Assembly: GCA_044432975.1 (NCBI GenBank)
Contig: JAWXUC010000007.1
Location: forward strand, 30,549 to 94,548
Source: JAWXUC01 sp044432975
Lineage (GTDB): Bacteria > Pseudomonadota > Alphaproteobacteria > RF32 > CAG-239
Direction of reading: 5' to 3'
Length of the DNA: 64,000 nucleotides
Shown one piece after another: positions 15,823 through 25,124 of this stretch; the stretch's first letter is position 1; the number at the start of each line of letters is the position of its first letter. Under the pieces are notes generated by a model, which saw nothing but the letters and a program-made list of their open reading frames with translations, did no database searches and was not told the DNA's origin. Position numbers and translations under genes: made by a program.

Positions 15823-17340
15823 TTATTCAATTGGTAATTTTTTTGGTTTAGATTTAAGAATCCATGTTGCAATCATTAATCTTGAAAAACTAACAGATGT
15901 AAACATAGATGTTAAAATACCAACCGATAATGTTACGGCAAAACCTCTGACTGGGCCTGTTCCAAAATAAAACAATACAAAAGCGGCTGCTAATGTTGTT
16001 AAGTTAGAATCGACAATTGTTGTCATCGCTTCAGAAAAGCCTATTTTAGCAGCCTCTTTTGGCTTTTTGCCCGCTTTTACGGTTTCTCTCATTCTTTCAA
16101 AAATAAGTACGTTTGCGTCAACTGCCATACCTATTGTTAAAATAATACCTGCAATACCAGGAAGAGTTAAGGTTGAACCCATAAAGCTCAATGCGCCCAA
16201 AAGTAAGAACAAGTTTACCATAACAGCTGCGGTTGTAAAAATACCAAACAAACCATAAGCTAAAATCATAAATAAAATAACAGCTACAAAGCCTATTGCA
16301 CAAGCAATTGCGCCTGCTTTAATAGAATCGGCACCTAAGCCAGCGCCAACGGTTCTTTCTTCTAACACGGTTAATGGAGCAGGCAATGCACCTGAACGCA
16401 ATAATAATGATAAATCATTTGCTGATTTTACACTGAATGAGCCTGTAATAACACCGCTTCCACCCATAATAGGGCCTTGAATTTGTGGGGCAGAAATAAC
16501 TTGATCATCTAAAACGATTGCAAGTCTTGAGCCAACGTTTTTAGATGTGATGTCGGCAAATTTAGAACCACCAATTGCATTAAACTTAAAAGATACAACT
16601 GGTTGTCCTTCTTGGAATGATGGTTGAGAATCCACCAAATGTTCACCACCTATTAAAGCTTTTCTGGTGATTTGGTATGGCTCTCCCATTTCTCCTAATA
16701 CTGTTCTTGATGTTAAACCTCTGCCACTTTCATCTACTAAGTGAAAAGTCATTTTAGCTGTTTTACCTAAAAGGTTTTTAACTTCTTCTGGGTTTTGAAC
16801 ACCTGGAAGTTGAACAATAATTCTATCTTCGCCTTGACGAGCAATGATTGGCTCTTTTGTGCCAAGTTCATCTATTCTGCGTCTAACAATTTCTATTGAT
16901 TGATCAACAACTTTTGCTTTTAATTGTCTTAAAGCTAACTCAGAATAAGATGCTACTAAAGAATTGCCTTCTTCTATCACGTCTAAATCAGTGTCTGTAG
17001 CAGATATCAATCCTTTTGCTTTGTTTCTTGATGTTGCGTTTTCAATTATAACAGAAACTTTTTCATCAGAAGCATCAAGTTTTTGATATCTCATGCGGTT
17101 TTCTCTTAAAATCTGACGAATAGAATCCTCTGTTGTGAGCATTCTTTCTTTTACAACATTATTTATATCAACTTCTAACAAAAGGTTTGAACCGCCTTGA
17201 AGGTCTAAACCTAAATTAACTGGTTGCCACCATGCTGGCAAACCTGCCTTATTAGGCAAAAAGTTTGGAATTGAGTAAAATACACCCAAAAGACAAACTA
17301 GCAAAATTGAAATAACTTTGCTTTTGGTAAGATTATACAT
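15823..17340 (-). CDS. secD: Protein translocase subunit SecD
   Basis: The 505-residue protein has an N-terminal membrane segment, then NLGLDLQGGSNLLLEVD, the periplasmic P1 domain with IARQGEDRIIVQLPGV, and a C-terminal six-helix part containing GMAVDANVLIFERMRE. This is the normal SecD layout. It shares one base with the end of yajC and is followed by secF after 10 bases. Confidence 0.96.
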   Translation of the reverse strand: MYNLTKSKVISILLVCLLGVFYSIPNFLPNKAGLPAWWQPVNLGLDLQGGSNLLLEVDINNVVKERMLTTEDSIRQILRENRMRYQKLDASDEKVSVIIENATSRNKAKGLISATDTDLDVIEEGNSLVASYSELALRQLKAKVVDQSIEIVRRRIDELGTKEPIIARQGEDRIIVQLPGVQNPEEVKNLLGKTAKMTFHLVDESGRGLTSRTVLGEMGEPYQITRKALIGGEHLVDSQPSFQEGQPVVSFKFNAIGGSKFADITSKNVGSRLAIVLDDQVISAPQIQGPIMGGSGVITGSFSVKSANDLSLLLRSGALPAPLTVLEERTVGAGLGADSIKAGAIACAIGFVAVILFMILAYGLFGIFTTAAVMVNLFLLLGALSFMGSTLTLPGIAGIILTIGMAVDANVLIFERMRETVKAGKKPKEAAKIGFSEAMTTIVDSNLTTLAAAFVLFYFGTGPVRGFAVTLSVGILTSMFTSVSFSRLMIATWILKSKPKKLPIE

Positions 17341-17696
17341 TATTTTTTAGCTTTCTTTTTTGTTTCTTTTTTATTGTCGTTTGTTGCTTGAGGTAAAACA
17401 ACTTCTTTTACTGTAGAACGTTTGATTTTAACAACAGTATCTTTTGAAATTTCAACTTCTAACTCATCTTCTGTAAGGCTAACAACTTTTGCAACAATGC
17501 CACCTGCAGTAATAACCTTATCACCTTTAACCAAAGCTGCCAACATTTGTTGATGAAGCTTAATTTGTTTTTGTTGTGGTCTAATTAAAATAAAATAAAA
17601 AATTGCAAAAATTACAATAAGTTGAACTAAAGTCCCTGAAACAGAACTACCTGCTGCAGCACCTGCAACTTCTTGAGCGTAAGCCATATTAATCAT
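17340..17696 (-). CDS. yajC: Sec translocase accessory protein YajC
   Basis: The 118-residue protein has one membrane segment (LIVIFAIFYFILIRPQQKQ) with the family signature RPQQK, then GDKVITAGGIVAKV and a Lys-rich tail. YajC associates with SecDF. AAAGGAG precedes the start. It heads the yajC-secD-secF operon. Confidence 0.94.
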   Translation of the reverse strand: MINMAYAQEVAGAAAGSSVSGTLVQLIVIFAIFYFILIRPQQKQIKLHQQMLAALVKGDKVITAGGIVAKVVSLTEDELEVEISKDTVVKIKRSTVKEVVLPQATNDNKKETKKKAKK

Positions 17697-17789
17697 AAAA
17701 AATCTCCTTTAAATTTACTTTATGTATATTAGCTATTATATCTATTTTTGCAAGGGGTAAATTGGATTTGTAATCATTTTTTAAAATAG

Positions 17790-17830
17790 GAAGATCGCTT
17801 AGCCCATAAATTCTTTATGGGTGTGATGAC
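17790..17830. repeat. GATCGC-type palindrome upstream of yajC
   Basis: AGATCGCTTAGCCCATAAATTCTTTATGGGTGTGATGAC is a degenerate member of the family also found near 8400, 18302, 18757, 62140 and 62732. Confidence 0.6.
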
Positions 17831-17880
17831 ATTTTAAATACTTTACAAAATGTATTTTATATATATAATTATTTTTAGTC

Positions 17881-18038
17881 GGGATGGCTCGGCTGTATTA
17901 TTGTGTATGGTGTCTCAAAAACACCTTAGAGAATCCATCTTTTAGGTGGAGTGTTTGAATAAGGCTTTGCCAAATAAAAACGACTGTCTCTAACAGTTTT
18001 TGAGCTCCACCTCTGATTTTTTTCAGAGGTTTTGTTTT
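17881..18038 (+). ncRNA. Putative structured leader RNA ending in an intrinsic terminator
   Basis: Two closed domains can be drawn: GATGG (17883) with CCATC (17935), enclosing GGTGT/ACACC; and AGGTGGAG (17944-17951) with CTCCACCT (18005-18012). The latter overlaps the terminator stem CCTCTGA/TCAGAGG (18010-18029, followed by TTTTGTTTT). The two pairings share three bases, as in terminator/antiterminator switches. It ends 22 bases before the HTH gene. No known riboswitch signature was recognised; it could be a small RNA gene instead. Confidence 0.4.
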
Positions 18039-18060
18039 AACAAAAATGGAGTGAAAAATA

Positions 18061-18303
18061 ATGGAAAACAAAGATTGGAGAAATAATCTTCAAGAAACTA
18101 AAGATGATATTGGAAGGCAATTAAATGAGTTAAGGCGTCAGAAGCGTTTGACTTTGCAGGAGCTTTCTGAGCAAGTGAATTTACCGCAAAAAGTAATTGA
18201 AAGAATTGAATTAGGTTTGAACTTTAATATGGATTATAACAATATTCACTGTTTGGCTAGGTTTTATGGGCAGAAGATTAAAGTTGTGTTTGAAAAAATT
18301 TGA
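18061..18303 (+). CDS. Small XRE-type helix-turn-helix protein
   Basis: The 80-residue protein has a Cro/C1-type helix-turn-helix at about residues 20-70 (RLTLQELSEQVNLPQKVIERIELG). It lacks any extra domain, so it is probably a small DNA-binding regulator. It is preceded by a structured leader with a terminator, suggesting attenuation of its own expression. No partner toxin gene is adjacent, so antitoxin function is not supported. Confidence 0.7.
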   Translation: MENKDWRNNLQETKDDIGRQLNELRRQKRLTLQELSEQVNLPQKVIERIELGLNFNMDYNNIHCLARFYGQKIKVVFEKI

Positions 18304-18402
18304 AGATCGCTAAGCCCATAAATTCTTTATGGGCGCGATGACTATTTTTGTTAATTTATAAAGGTCATCGCGCCTTAATTTTTTAAGGCTTAGCGATCTT
18401 CT
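18301..18402. repeat. Pair of GATCGC-type palindromes in inverted arrangement
   Basis: GAAGATCGCTAAGCCC..GGGCGCGATGAC at 18302-18342 is followed by the mirror unit GTCATCGCGCCTTAA..TTAAGGCTTAGCGATCTTC at 18363-18401. Together they make a large inverted repeat between the HTH and GIY-YIG genes. Confidence 0.8.
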
Positions 18403-18406
18403 GATT

Positions 18407-18706
18407 TTAAATACTTTTTACAAGCATATCGTATAAATCGTTGCGGTCTAGATTTTGTTTGTTTATTAATTGGTTTTTATATTTTTTGTGGGCTTTTTTG
18501 ATGTATTTTTCTCTTGCTATTGCTTCTTCTGGAGTGTTGTGGCATTCAAAATAAACTAGTTTATGCAGGTTATAATATTTTGTGAAAGCTTTTTTGCTTA
18601 AATCATTTTTATGTTCGTACACGCGTCTGATTAAATCACTGGTAACACCAATATAATTGGTGGTATTATTAGCATTTGTCATTATGTATACAAAGTATTG
18701 TTTCAT
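18407..18706 (-). CDS. GIY-YIG domain protein (small UPF0213-like nuclease)
   Basis: The 99-residue protein is a single GIY-YIG domain. The two motif halves are YFVYIMTN and NYIGVTSDLIRRVYEHK, followed by the conserved EAIAREKYIKKAHKKYK. Stand-alone proteins of this type are common in bacteria; nuclease activity is inferred from the fold and the cellular role is not known. It stands between palindromic repeats. Confidence 0.82.
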   Translation of the reverse strand: MKQYFVYIMTNANNTTNYIGVTSDLIRRVYEHKNDLSKKAFTKYYNLHKLVYFECHNTPEEAIAREKYIKKAHKKYKNQLINKQNLDRNDLYDMLVKSI

Positions 18707-18756
18707 AGGGTTATTGTATGAAGGTTTTAAATGAATGCAATGTTTTTTAAAATTTG

Positions 18757-18797
18757 AAGATCGCTAAGCCCATAAATTCTTTATGGGCGCGATGACA
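18757..18797. repeat. GATCGC-type palindrome
   Basis: GAAGATCGCTAAGCCC..GGGCGCGATGAC with the same loop as the unit at 18302. Confidence 0.75.
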
Positions 18798-18810
18798 TTT
18801 TTGGTAAATA

Positions 18811-19269
18811 TTAATAGATTAGGCCTTTGTAGTTTTTGAAGGTGTCTATTGCGGTTTCGTTTTCTAGGTGTTCTATTTTGATGTGTTCGAAGTTTCCGCT
18901 TTTGAAGAAGTTGTATAGGTCATCGTCTATGAAACCTATTGAGGCTGCGTCTGCAACGGTGTTGGCATAATAAATTTCTGATATTTTTGCCCAGTAGCAA
19001 GCAGACATACACATTGGGCATGGCTCTGAGCTAGAAAATAATTGGCAACCACTTAAATCGTGTGTTTGTAAAAGCTCACACGCCTTTCTGATTGCATTTA
19101 TTTCTGCATGGTTAGTAGGATCGCAAGAAGAAACTACTTGATTGTTGCCTTTTGCAATTATTTTTCCATCTTTTACGATGCACGCGCCGAATGGGCCAAA
19201 CCCTTGAGTTTCAAGACATTTATTTGCTTCTTCAATCGCTATATTCATATATTTTTGTTTATCAGTCAT
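18811..19269 (-). CDS. Nucleoside/guanine deaminase-like cytidine-deaminase-fold enzyme
   Basis: The 152-residue protein has the zinc-binding deaminase motifs NHAEINAI (His ligand and catalytic Glu) and SSEPCPMCMSACYW (two Cys ligands). The FGPFGACIVKDGKI start and the C-terminal AASIGFIDDDLY fit the guanine deaminase (GuaD) branch better than the tRNA deaminase TadA. Guanine deaminases convert guanine to xanthine. The exact base specificity is inferred. It is divergent from the tRNA-Asp gene. Confidence 0.82.
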   Translation of the reverse strand: MTDKQKYMNIAIEEANKCLETQGFGPFGACIVKDGKIIAKGNNQVVSSCDPTNHAEINAIRKACELLQTHDLSGCQLFSSSEPCPMCMSACYWAKISEIYYANTVADAASIGFIDDDLYNFFKSGNFEHIKIEHLENETAIDTFKNYKGLIY

Positions 19270-19342
19270 AAAAAAATGATATATTATAAAAAAAATACTT
19301 GCAATATATATTTTTATTTATTATAAGATGCTTATTGCGAAT

Positions 19343-19419
19343 GGGGGTGTAGCTCAGTTGGTTAGAGTATCGGCCTGTCACGCCGAGGGTCGCGAGTTCG
19401 AGCCTCGTCACTCCCGCCA
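19343..19419 (+). tRNA. tRNA-Asp (anticodon GTC)
   Basis: The 77-base sequence folds as a standard tRNA: acceptor GGGGGTG with CACTCCC (one G-T pair), D arm GCTCAGTTGGTTAGAGT, anticodon loop CTGTCAC giving GTC, T arm with GTTCGAG, and an encoded CCA end. A terminator follows directly. Confidence 0.96.
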
Positions 19420-19424
19420 TTAAA

Positions 19425-19452
19425 AACCGTCTTTTTTAAGACGGTTTTTTTA
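19425..19452. terminator. Terminator for tRNA-Asp and, on the other strand, virB11
   Basis: AACCGTCTT and AAGACGGTT form a 9-bp stem with flanking A and T runs on both sides. Confidence 0.85.
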
Positions 19453-19453
19453 T

Positions 19454-20422
19454 TTAGGTTACCTCAGTTACGGCACGGATGTTGCCATCTCTATTAATTT
19501 GGACAACTCTTAGCTTTCTTCTCATTTCTTCCATTGTTTTATCTTTATTAATAGAAGGATATGCGTGAGCAATTCTATTAATAAAGGCTTCATAAGCTGC
19601 TGTTGAGTTTTCTGCGTGGATAGTGGCTAAGCAGTTATCGTGGCCTGACCCCATTAACTCCCAAAGAGCTCCTGCGTTTGATGTTGAAATCTCACCGCCG
19701 ATAATAGCGTCTGGAGTAAAACGAACCACCAAATCGATTACCTTACCATAAGTTAACTGGTTGGTTTGTTCTGTTCTGGATAGAACAACGTGAACTCTAT
19801 TTGGGTGTGGCACAATAAGCTCTCTTGTATCTTCAATTGTTAAAACTCTTTTATGAATATCTAATATTTTTAACAAGTTATTCAAAAAAGTTGTTTTACC
19901 TGTTGCTGTCGCACCAGAAACCAAAATATGATCACCTCTTTTTATTGAAAGTAGCAATCTTTCATAAGGATCTGTTGGCTCTTTTATTTTTTTTAGCTGA
20001 TTAATCTCATGAAGCTTGTTACCTTGTTTTAAGCCATAGTCTCCTAAACCAAAAGAAACGTCTTCTGAGTGAATACGAATAGTTAAAGCAATACCACCTG
20101 TTAAATCCTCATTATCATACATAACGTTTTTACCGCATATCGCAGAGAAACGATGTTCTCCTGGTATTGTGGCATAAACAACAGGGGTTCCTGCTACAGG
20201 ATCAAAAGGAAGCTCATAAGTATTAGCTACTATATATAACAAATCTGTTAAATACTCTTTACTTAATTTTTCATCCTTATACATAACCCAAGGAAAAGCT
20301 CTCTTTCCGCGAAGCCTAAGCCAAATTTGACCTGCTCTATTTATTGCAACCTCTTCTATATTATCTTGATTGTACCAATAAGAAAGTGGTCTTAATACTG
20401 ATTCTATTACTGCAAAACTCAT
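19454..20422 (-). CDS. virB11: VirB11-type ATPase of a type IV secretion system
   Basis: The 322-residue hexameric secretion ATPase has an N-terminal domain with EVAINRAGQIWLR. The C-terminal RecA-like domain carries Walker A GATATGKTT near residue 170, the Asp box TIEDTRELI, Walker B region PDAIIGGEI, and a His box (SGHDNCLATIHAEN). It powers substrate transfer at the inner membrane. It is the last gene of the virB7-8-9-10-11 cluster, 13 bases after virB10, and ends next to the terminator shared with tRNA-Asp. It resembles VirB11 more than DotB. Confidence 0.93.
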   Translation of the reverse strand: MSFAVIESVLRPLSYWYNQDNIEEVAINRAGQIWLRLRGKRAFPWVMYKDEKLSKEYLTDLLYIVANTYELPFDPVAGTPVVYATIPGEHRFSAICGKNVMYDNEDLTGGIALTIRIHSEDVSFGLGDYGLKQGNKLHEINQLKKIKEPTDPYERLLLSIKRGDHILVSGATATGKTTFLNNLLKILDIHKRVLTIEDTRELIVPHPNRVHVVLSRTEQTNQLTYGKVIDLVVRFTPDAIIGGEISTSNAGALWELMGSGHDNCLATIHAENSTAAYEAFINRIAHAYPSINKDKTMEEMRRKLRVVQINRDGNIRAVTEVT

Positions 20423-20435
20423 ATATTATCCTTTC

Positions 20436-23400
20436 TTAAAACAACGTTGGAGAGCTAGAGCTACTACTTGATGACGCAGAGCTAGAGTCTGGTGGAGAAG
20501 GAGCTGTTATAACAACAGGTGTTTGTGTAGAGCTACTGCTCTTAGATGATGAACCACTTGAAAGAAGAGACGTGCTGCCACCTGACTGAGCTTGTGCGTC
20601 TGTTCCGCTTTCATAAACAACTTGACTACCTGTACCTGCAGAGCTTGAGCCTGAAGAAGTATTATTACCTGTATCACCTCTCTCCTTACCAATTTCTGCA
20701 TTAGTAGCACCAATAATTCCCCCTCCTGAATCAAGACTACTTGTGCTAAATTTATCTGACTGTAAATCTCTATCTACTGTTCTTAACCATAAGTCCTTGT
20801 TTGGATAAACAGTTATTCTGGTTCCTGCTGGAACAAATATCAAGCTTTGCTCTTCTGTAGCATCTGATAAAATTTGTTGAAAAATAGAATCCATTGTATC
20901 TAAGAAGTTTTCACGGGCATCACTTGCCGCTTCTGCTGCTGAAGTTTCTATTTCTCCTGTATTATCTTCTTGTACGGCCATTAAATATGCAGAAGCACTG
21001 GTTAATGATGTAAATAATATTGGTGATAAATATCTTTGTACAAGATTTTGATCTACATAACCTATTGCGCCTTGACGTCCTTGAGCATCACCTGTTATTG
21101 AACCTGAAAGATTAAACATAACGCCATCTGGTCTAATTATTCTATCCCAAGATATTTCTACTTTTGTAGCATTAGTATTACTTCCTGATGCTGCGCCATC
21201 AAAACCACCTATTTTTCCGATTAACCTACTACCTGCAGGAATAATAATATTTCTACCCTCTTCTGAATAAACACTTCTTTCAACATAAGCTGTTACAGGA
21301 ACTTCTGTTGAAGTGCTGTAAATTGAACGAGCAAGAACAGCTGGAATTGGTTTGTCTGCTAATATCATCTCACTCATATCAACCTTCCAACTAGATAGCT
21401 CTGCTGTTACACCATCCCATTTATCTTGGGTATAATTAAAACTTGATGGATTATAGCCAGATTTTATTCCACCAACAGAGGCTTCTTGGCGTCTTTGCAA
21501 TTGTGCTGTTGCAAGTGCCTTTGCTCTTGTTGCAGAATATCTTTCCCCTGGAGCAAAGCCTCCTCCTGGCCCTAAGTTTGTATTTCCGTCTCCTGTTCCA
21601 AATGCACCTCCATTACCAAAATCTCCTACAGGAATAAAGATTTCTCCACTTGGTTCTTTTTCAGCGACTTCCTCTATGCCTTTTAACTCACCATCTTCAC
21701 CAATAATTAAACCATCTCCTTGTCTTCTACCAATAACTTTTCCATTTTTATCTAAAACGGTACCATCTTCTAAAATTTCTCCTAAGAATTCTCCGTCTGG
21801 AGTTAAGGCAATGTTTATTGCTTTTAAATATTTATCTAAGTTTACACCTGTTCTTCTACCAGATGAGCTATCACCTACAAATTCAGCTTCTGTCTGAGAT
21901 TGTGGTTTCTTTGATGATTTCTGCTCTACTTTTTCATACCAGCTGCGACCAACTCCACCTACGATGTTTCCGTTTGCATCAACTAGGTTACCATTTTCAT
22001 CTAAAAAGCCTATTTCTTTGCCATTAGCATCAACAACACTACCATCTGCTCTTGCTGTACCAACTAAGTTACCGTCTTTATCATAAACCTTTTTACCCTC
22101 TAGGGTTTGCCCGATAACATTTCCTCTTTCGTCTGTTATTTTTCCATTTTGATCTGCATAAGCAACTATGTTGCCATCTTTGTCATAAACTGGTCTTTTG
22201 GCGCTACCTATTATCTTACCTTTTGTATCAATAATTTTACCATCGTTTAATCTTCTTCCGATAACATTACCGTTTTCATCTACAACAGTACCATCTGATA
22301 AAACCTTGCCTATAATATTACCATATTCATCTACAGCAACTTCACCTAAAGCGGCATAACCTAAAACATTGCCTTCGCTATCTAAAATTAATTGTTTTTT
22401 AGAACTAAGAGATAACTTGCTAAAATATTGAAGTGGACGAGCAACAGCTACAATTTCTTTTGAACTTTTACTTACAATTTCTCCTGCGGAGGTTAATTCT
22501 CCTATCAAATTTCCTTTAGAATCTAAAACTTGACCATCAAAAGCTAGCTCACCTAAGATATAATTCTTAGAATCTCTAATATAATAATCTCTATTAGGTC
22601 TTGCTAAAACATCTCCTTTGGCGTTTGTTAAGAAACCTTTTTGTATTTTACCTAAATTAACACCCTTAAAATCATAAACATCTCCTGATAAATCAACATA
22701 ACCTATTGGTGTTAAATTTTTATTATACATATAAAGGTCATATAAGGCATAACCAACTTCTTGACCTTCTTTTACAATACTTCCATCATAAAAAACTTCT
22801 GCGGCAATTTTAGAAGATGCGTCTATAACTTGAGCTTTTGAATTTATCACACCAAGAAATTTATTATTGTTATCAAATGCGTATCTATATTTTAACAACA
22901 CGCCTATAGGCTCCCCAATGCTTGAACTTACGTTATAATCAAGCTGAGAATGACCAATAACTTTACTATTCTCGTTTACAACACTACCATCAAGTATTGT
23001 TCTACCTAAAACAGAATTATTAAAACTCATTACTGTTTGATAATCAACCAAACTTCCCAAAACAGAACCGCTAGCACTGCTTATTTTATCTTGAGCGTTT
23101 AAACACCCCAAACTCTCTTTTTTGCTATTATAAACTTGACCATTGTTTGAGACATAACCTATAGTTATTCCGTCATTATCAATGATACCTCCTGACTTAA
23201 CACTATAACCAGACACAATACCTTCTGTTAACATTTTTCCTTGAGGTAATATCTTACCAAGCAAAATATCTCTGAAGCTTTTAACTTCACCTTTATAATC
23301 AATAACGCCTGCTAGAGAACAACTTGACTGTAAAACACCTCCTAGAGAAACAACTTCGCCAATTGGATAGCCATTGTTATCTAGTGCTATTTTATTACTC

Positions 23401-25121
23401 GCAACAACACCTATTTTATTAAAATTTAAATCTTTTACAAAATTATCATAATCAACATAACCTAAAAGCGCTCCGCTATATGAAACAACCATAGATTCAC
23501 TATAAGCTGTCCCAACAACAGGCATTAATTCTACAGAACGCTCTGAGCTTGTTAAAACAACAGAGGTATCTGGTAAAATTTTTCCTTCTATTTTACCACC
23601 TTTATTGCGAACAAGATTATCTTCTAAGGCTAACAATCCATTGAAGAATACAGTATTACTAAAGTAATCTGCCACAAAGACTTTACCTAAAGTCTTATTA
23701 AGCTCATCAATAACAAAACCAAAACCTGCTACGGTACCCAAAGAAGCACTAACAAAAGATTGGGCCACGCCTTCAGGAGTTAAAGAACCAATTAAATTAC
23801 CTTGTTGGTTATAAATAAAATCTAACTCTAAAGATTGACCTAAAAGTTCTCCTTTATCATCAAAAACATAACCGTAATTGCTTGTATAAATTTCTTTTTC
23901 TTTCATTTTAAGCTTATTACTAATATTACTTAAGCCTAAAAACTCATTATCATTACTAAAAACTAAATTGCTTTTATATATAATACCTCTAACAAGACCT
24001 CTTAAATCATAAGCTTTTGAATTTTTTACAGAACCATTTATAGCACCATTTAAATTATAGGTATTACCACTAGCTAATGCATGTGCAACTACTGTTGATT
24101 TATAGTCAAAAACAGGTCCTGTTTGAATAACTTTACCAATAACTTCACCTTCAGAATCAACAACTGCAGACTTTGCGCTAACAAATCCTAAAGATTTAGA
24201 GCCTTTTACAACTTCACCTGTTGGGAGTACAATACCTAAAAAGCGACCTTTTAAATCTGTAGCTGTTGCTTGAGAGCTTAACGAAAAACCAATTGGTTTT
24301 TTATTTTTATCTAAAATAATATTGTTATATGAAATTTTATTTTCTGTATCTGTCTTCTTTAAAACTTTACCATCATAACTAATAAACCCTAATGGATTAC
24401 CCATAAAATCAAAAGCATAAGACGTTTTTATTAATTGACCTACAACTTGATTTTTATCATCATAAACAAACTCATTTGCATTTATCTTTCCTTTTACATC
24501 TCCAGACAAATTTACAAAAGCACCATTAGGGTTTAGAGATCCTATTAAGTTTCCGTCTAAAGAAAAAACCATCTTAGATGAAATTAACTTTCCATCTAAA
24601 ATAAAATTGTCTTTTAAGCTTTTATAAGCATAGCCATCTGGAGTAATAAATCCTATTGGAGTTCCTTTTATATCTGTATAAACACCTTCACCATTTAATC
24701 TACCTACAACCTCTCCTGAATTTGAATAAATAAGACCAGGAAATAAAACTGCACCTATAACCTCAAAGTCATTGTTTACAACCAAAGAGTTTGGAAGAAC
24801 TTTTCCCAAAGAACTACCGCTTGAGCTTAAAACCTGACCATCTGAACTTGGGCGACCCAAAACTTTAAAATCATTACCAATAGCTATTCCTTGAGGAATG
24901 ATTCCACCAATAATATCCCCTTCTTGATTTATTATTTGGCTATCTACATTTATTTTTCCTAAAATATTATTTTCTAGATTAATAACTCTGCCATCTGGCA
25001 AAACCTTTCCTATTATGTTGCCAACAAAGTCTATTGCTGTAACATCTGCAGCATGCACTGAAAAACTGAATATTGATAATTGAAAAGTAACAAATAACTT
25101 TAATAGTGTTTTTTTATTCAT
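20436..25121 (-). CDS. virB10: Giant VirB10-domain protein with N-terminal 17-residue repeats
   Basis: The 1561-residue protein starts with a Sec signal peptide (MNKKTLLKLFVTFQL..SVHA) in place of the inner-membrane anchor usual for VirB10. Residues about 25-1110 are degenerate repeats of roughly 17 residues around the pattern GKVLPDGxVVDxxGNVIG. The VirB10/TrbI core domain lies at about 1230-1450 (VTAYVERSVYS, IIIPAGSRLIGKIGG, FVPAGTRITVYPNKDLWLR). A Ser/Gly-rich tail of some 100 residues ends the chain. VirB10 forms the outer-membrane core with VirB7 and VirB9. The previous gene supplies a membrane-anchored protein with the same repeats and stops two in-frame TAA codons before this ATG. Ordinary VirB10 is three to four times shorter. 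Confidence 0.88.
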   Translation of the reverse strand: MNKKTLLKLFVTFQLSIFSFSVHAADVTAIDFVGNIIGKVLPDGRVINLENNILGKINVDSQIINQEGDIIGGIIPQGIAIGNDFKVLGRPSSDGQVLSSSGSSLGKVLPNSLVVNNDFEVIGAVLFPGLIYSNSGEVVGRLNGEGVYTDIKGTPIGFITPDGYAYKSLKDNFILDGKLISSKMVFSLDGNLIGSLNPNGAFVNLSGDVKGKINANEFVYDDKNQVVGQLIKTSYAFDFMGNPLGFISYDGKVLKKTDTENKISYNNIILDKNKKPIGFSLSSQATATDLKGRFLGIVLPTGEVVKGSKSLGFVSAKSAVVDSEGEVIGKVIQTGPVFDYKSTVVAHALASGNTYNLNGAINGSVKNSKAYDLRGLVRGIIYKSNLVFSNDNEFLGLSNISNKLKMKEKEIYTSNYGYVFDDKGELLGQSLELDFIYNQQGNLIGSLTPEGVAQSFVSASLGTVAGFGFVIDELNKTLGKVFVADYFSNTVFFNGLLALEDNLVRNKGGKIEGKILPDTSVVLTSSERSVELMPVVGTAYSESMVVSYSGALLGYVDYDNFVKDLNFNKIGVVASNKIALDNNGYPIGEVVSLGGVLQSSCSLAGVIDYKGEVKSFRDILLGKILPQGKMLTEGIVSGYSVKSGGIIDNDGITIGYVSNNGQVYNSKKESLGCLNAQDKISSASGSVLGSLVDYQTVMSFNNSVLGRTILDGSVVNENSKVIGHSQLDYNVSSSIGEPIGVLLKYRYAFDNNNKFLGVINSKAQVIDASSKIAAEVFYDGSIVKEGQEVGYALYDLYMYNKNLTPIGYVDLSGDVYDFKGVNLGKIQKGFLTNAKGDVLARPNRDYYIRDSKNYILGELAFDGQVLDSKGNLIGELTSAGEIVSKSSKEIVAVARPLQYFSKLSLSSKKQLILDSEGNVLGYAALGEVAVDEYGNIIGKVLSDGTVVDENGNVIGRRLNDGKIIDTKGKIIGSAKRPVYDKDGNIVAYADQNGKITDERGNVIGQTLEGKKVYDKDGNLVGTARADGSVVDANGKEIGFLDENGNLVDANGNIVGGVGRSWYEKVEQKSSKKPQSQTEAEFVGDSSSGRRTGVNLDKYLKAINIALTPDGEFLGEILEDGTVLDKNGKVIGRRQGDGLIIGEDGELKGIEEVAEKEPSGEIFIPVGDFGNGGAFGTGDGNTNLGPGGGFAPGERYSATRAKALATAQLQRRQEASVGGIKSGYNPSSFNYTQDKWDGVTAELSSWKVDMSEMILADKPIPAVLARSIYSTSTEVPVTAYVERSVYSEEGRNIIIPAGSRLIGKIGGFDGAASGSNTNATKVEISWDRIIRPDGVMFNLSGSITGDAQGRQGAIGYVDQNLVQRYLSPILFTSLTSASAYLMAVQEDNTGEIETSAAEAASDARENFLDTMDSIFQQILSDATEEQSLIFVPAGTRITVYPNKDLWLRTVDRDLQSDKFSTSSLDSGGGIIGATNAEIGKERGDTGNNTSSGSSSAGTGSQVVYESGTDAQAQSGGSTSLLSSGSSSKSSSSTQTPVVITAPSPPDSSSASSSSSSSSPTLF

Positions 25122-25124
25122 TTA

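Noticed and set aside
17881..18038. 6S RNA, SRP RNA or a known riboswitch
   Set aside because: None of the conserved motifs of these RNAs could be recognised; left as an unassigned structured RNA.
18061..18303. Antitoxin of a toxin-antitoxin pair
   Set aside because: No toxin-like gene is adjacent; the GIY-YIG gene is convergent and belongs to a common stand-alone family.
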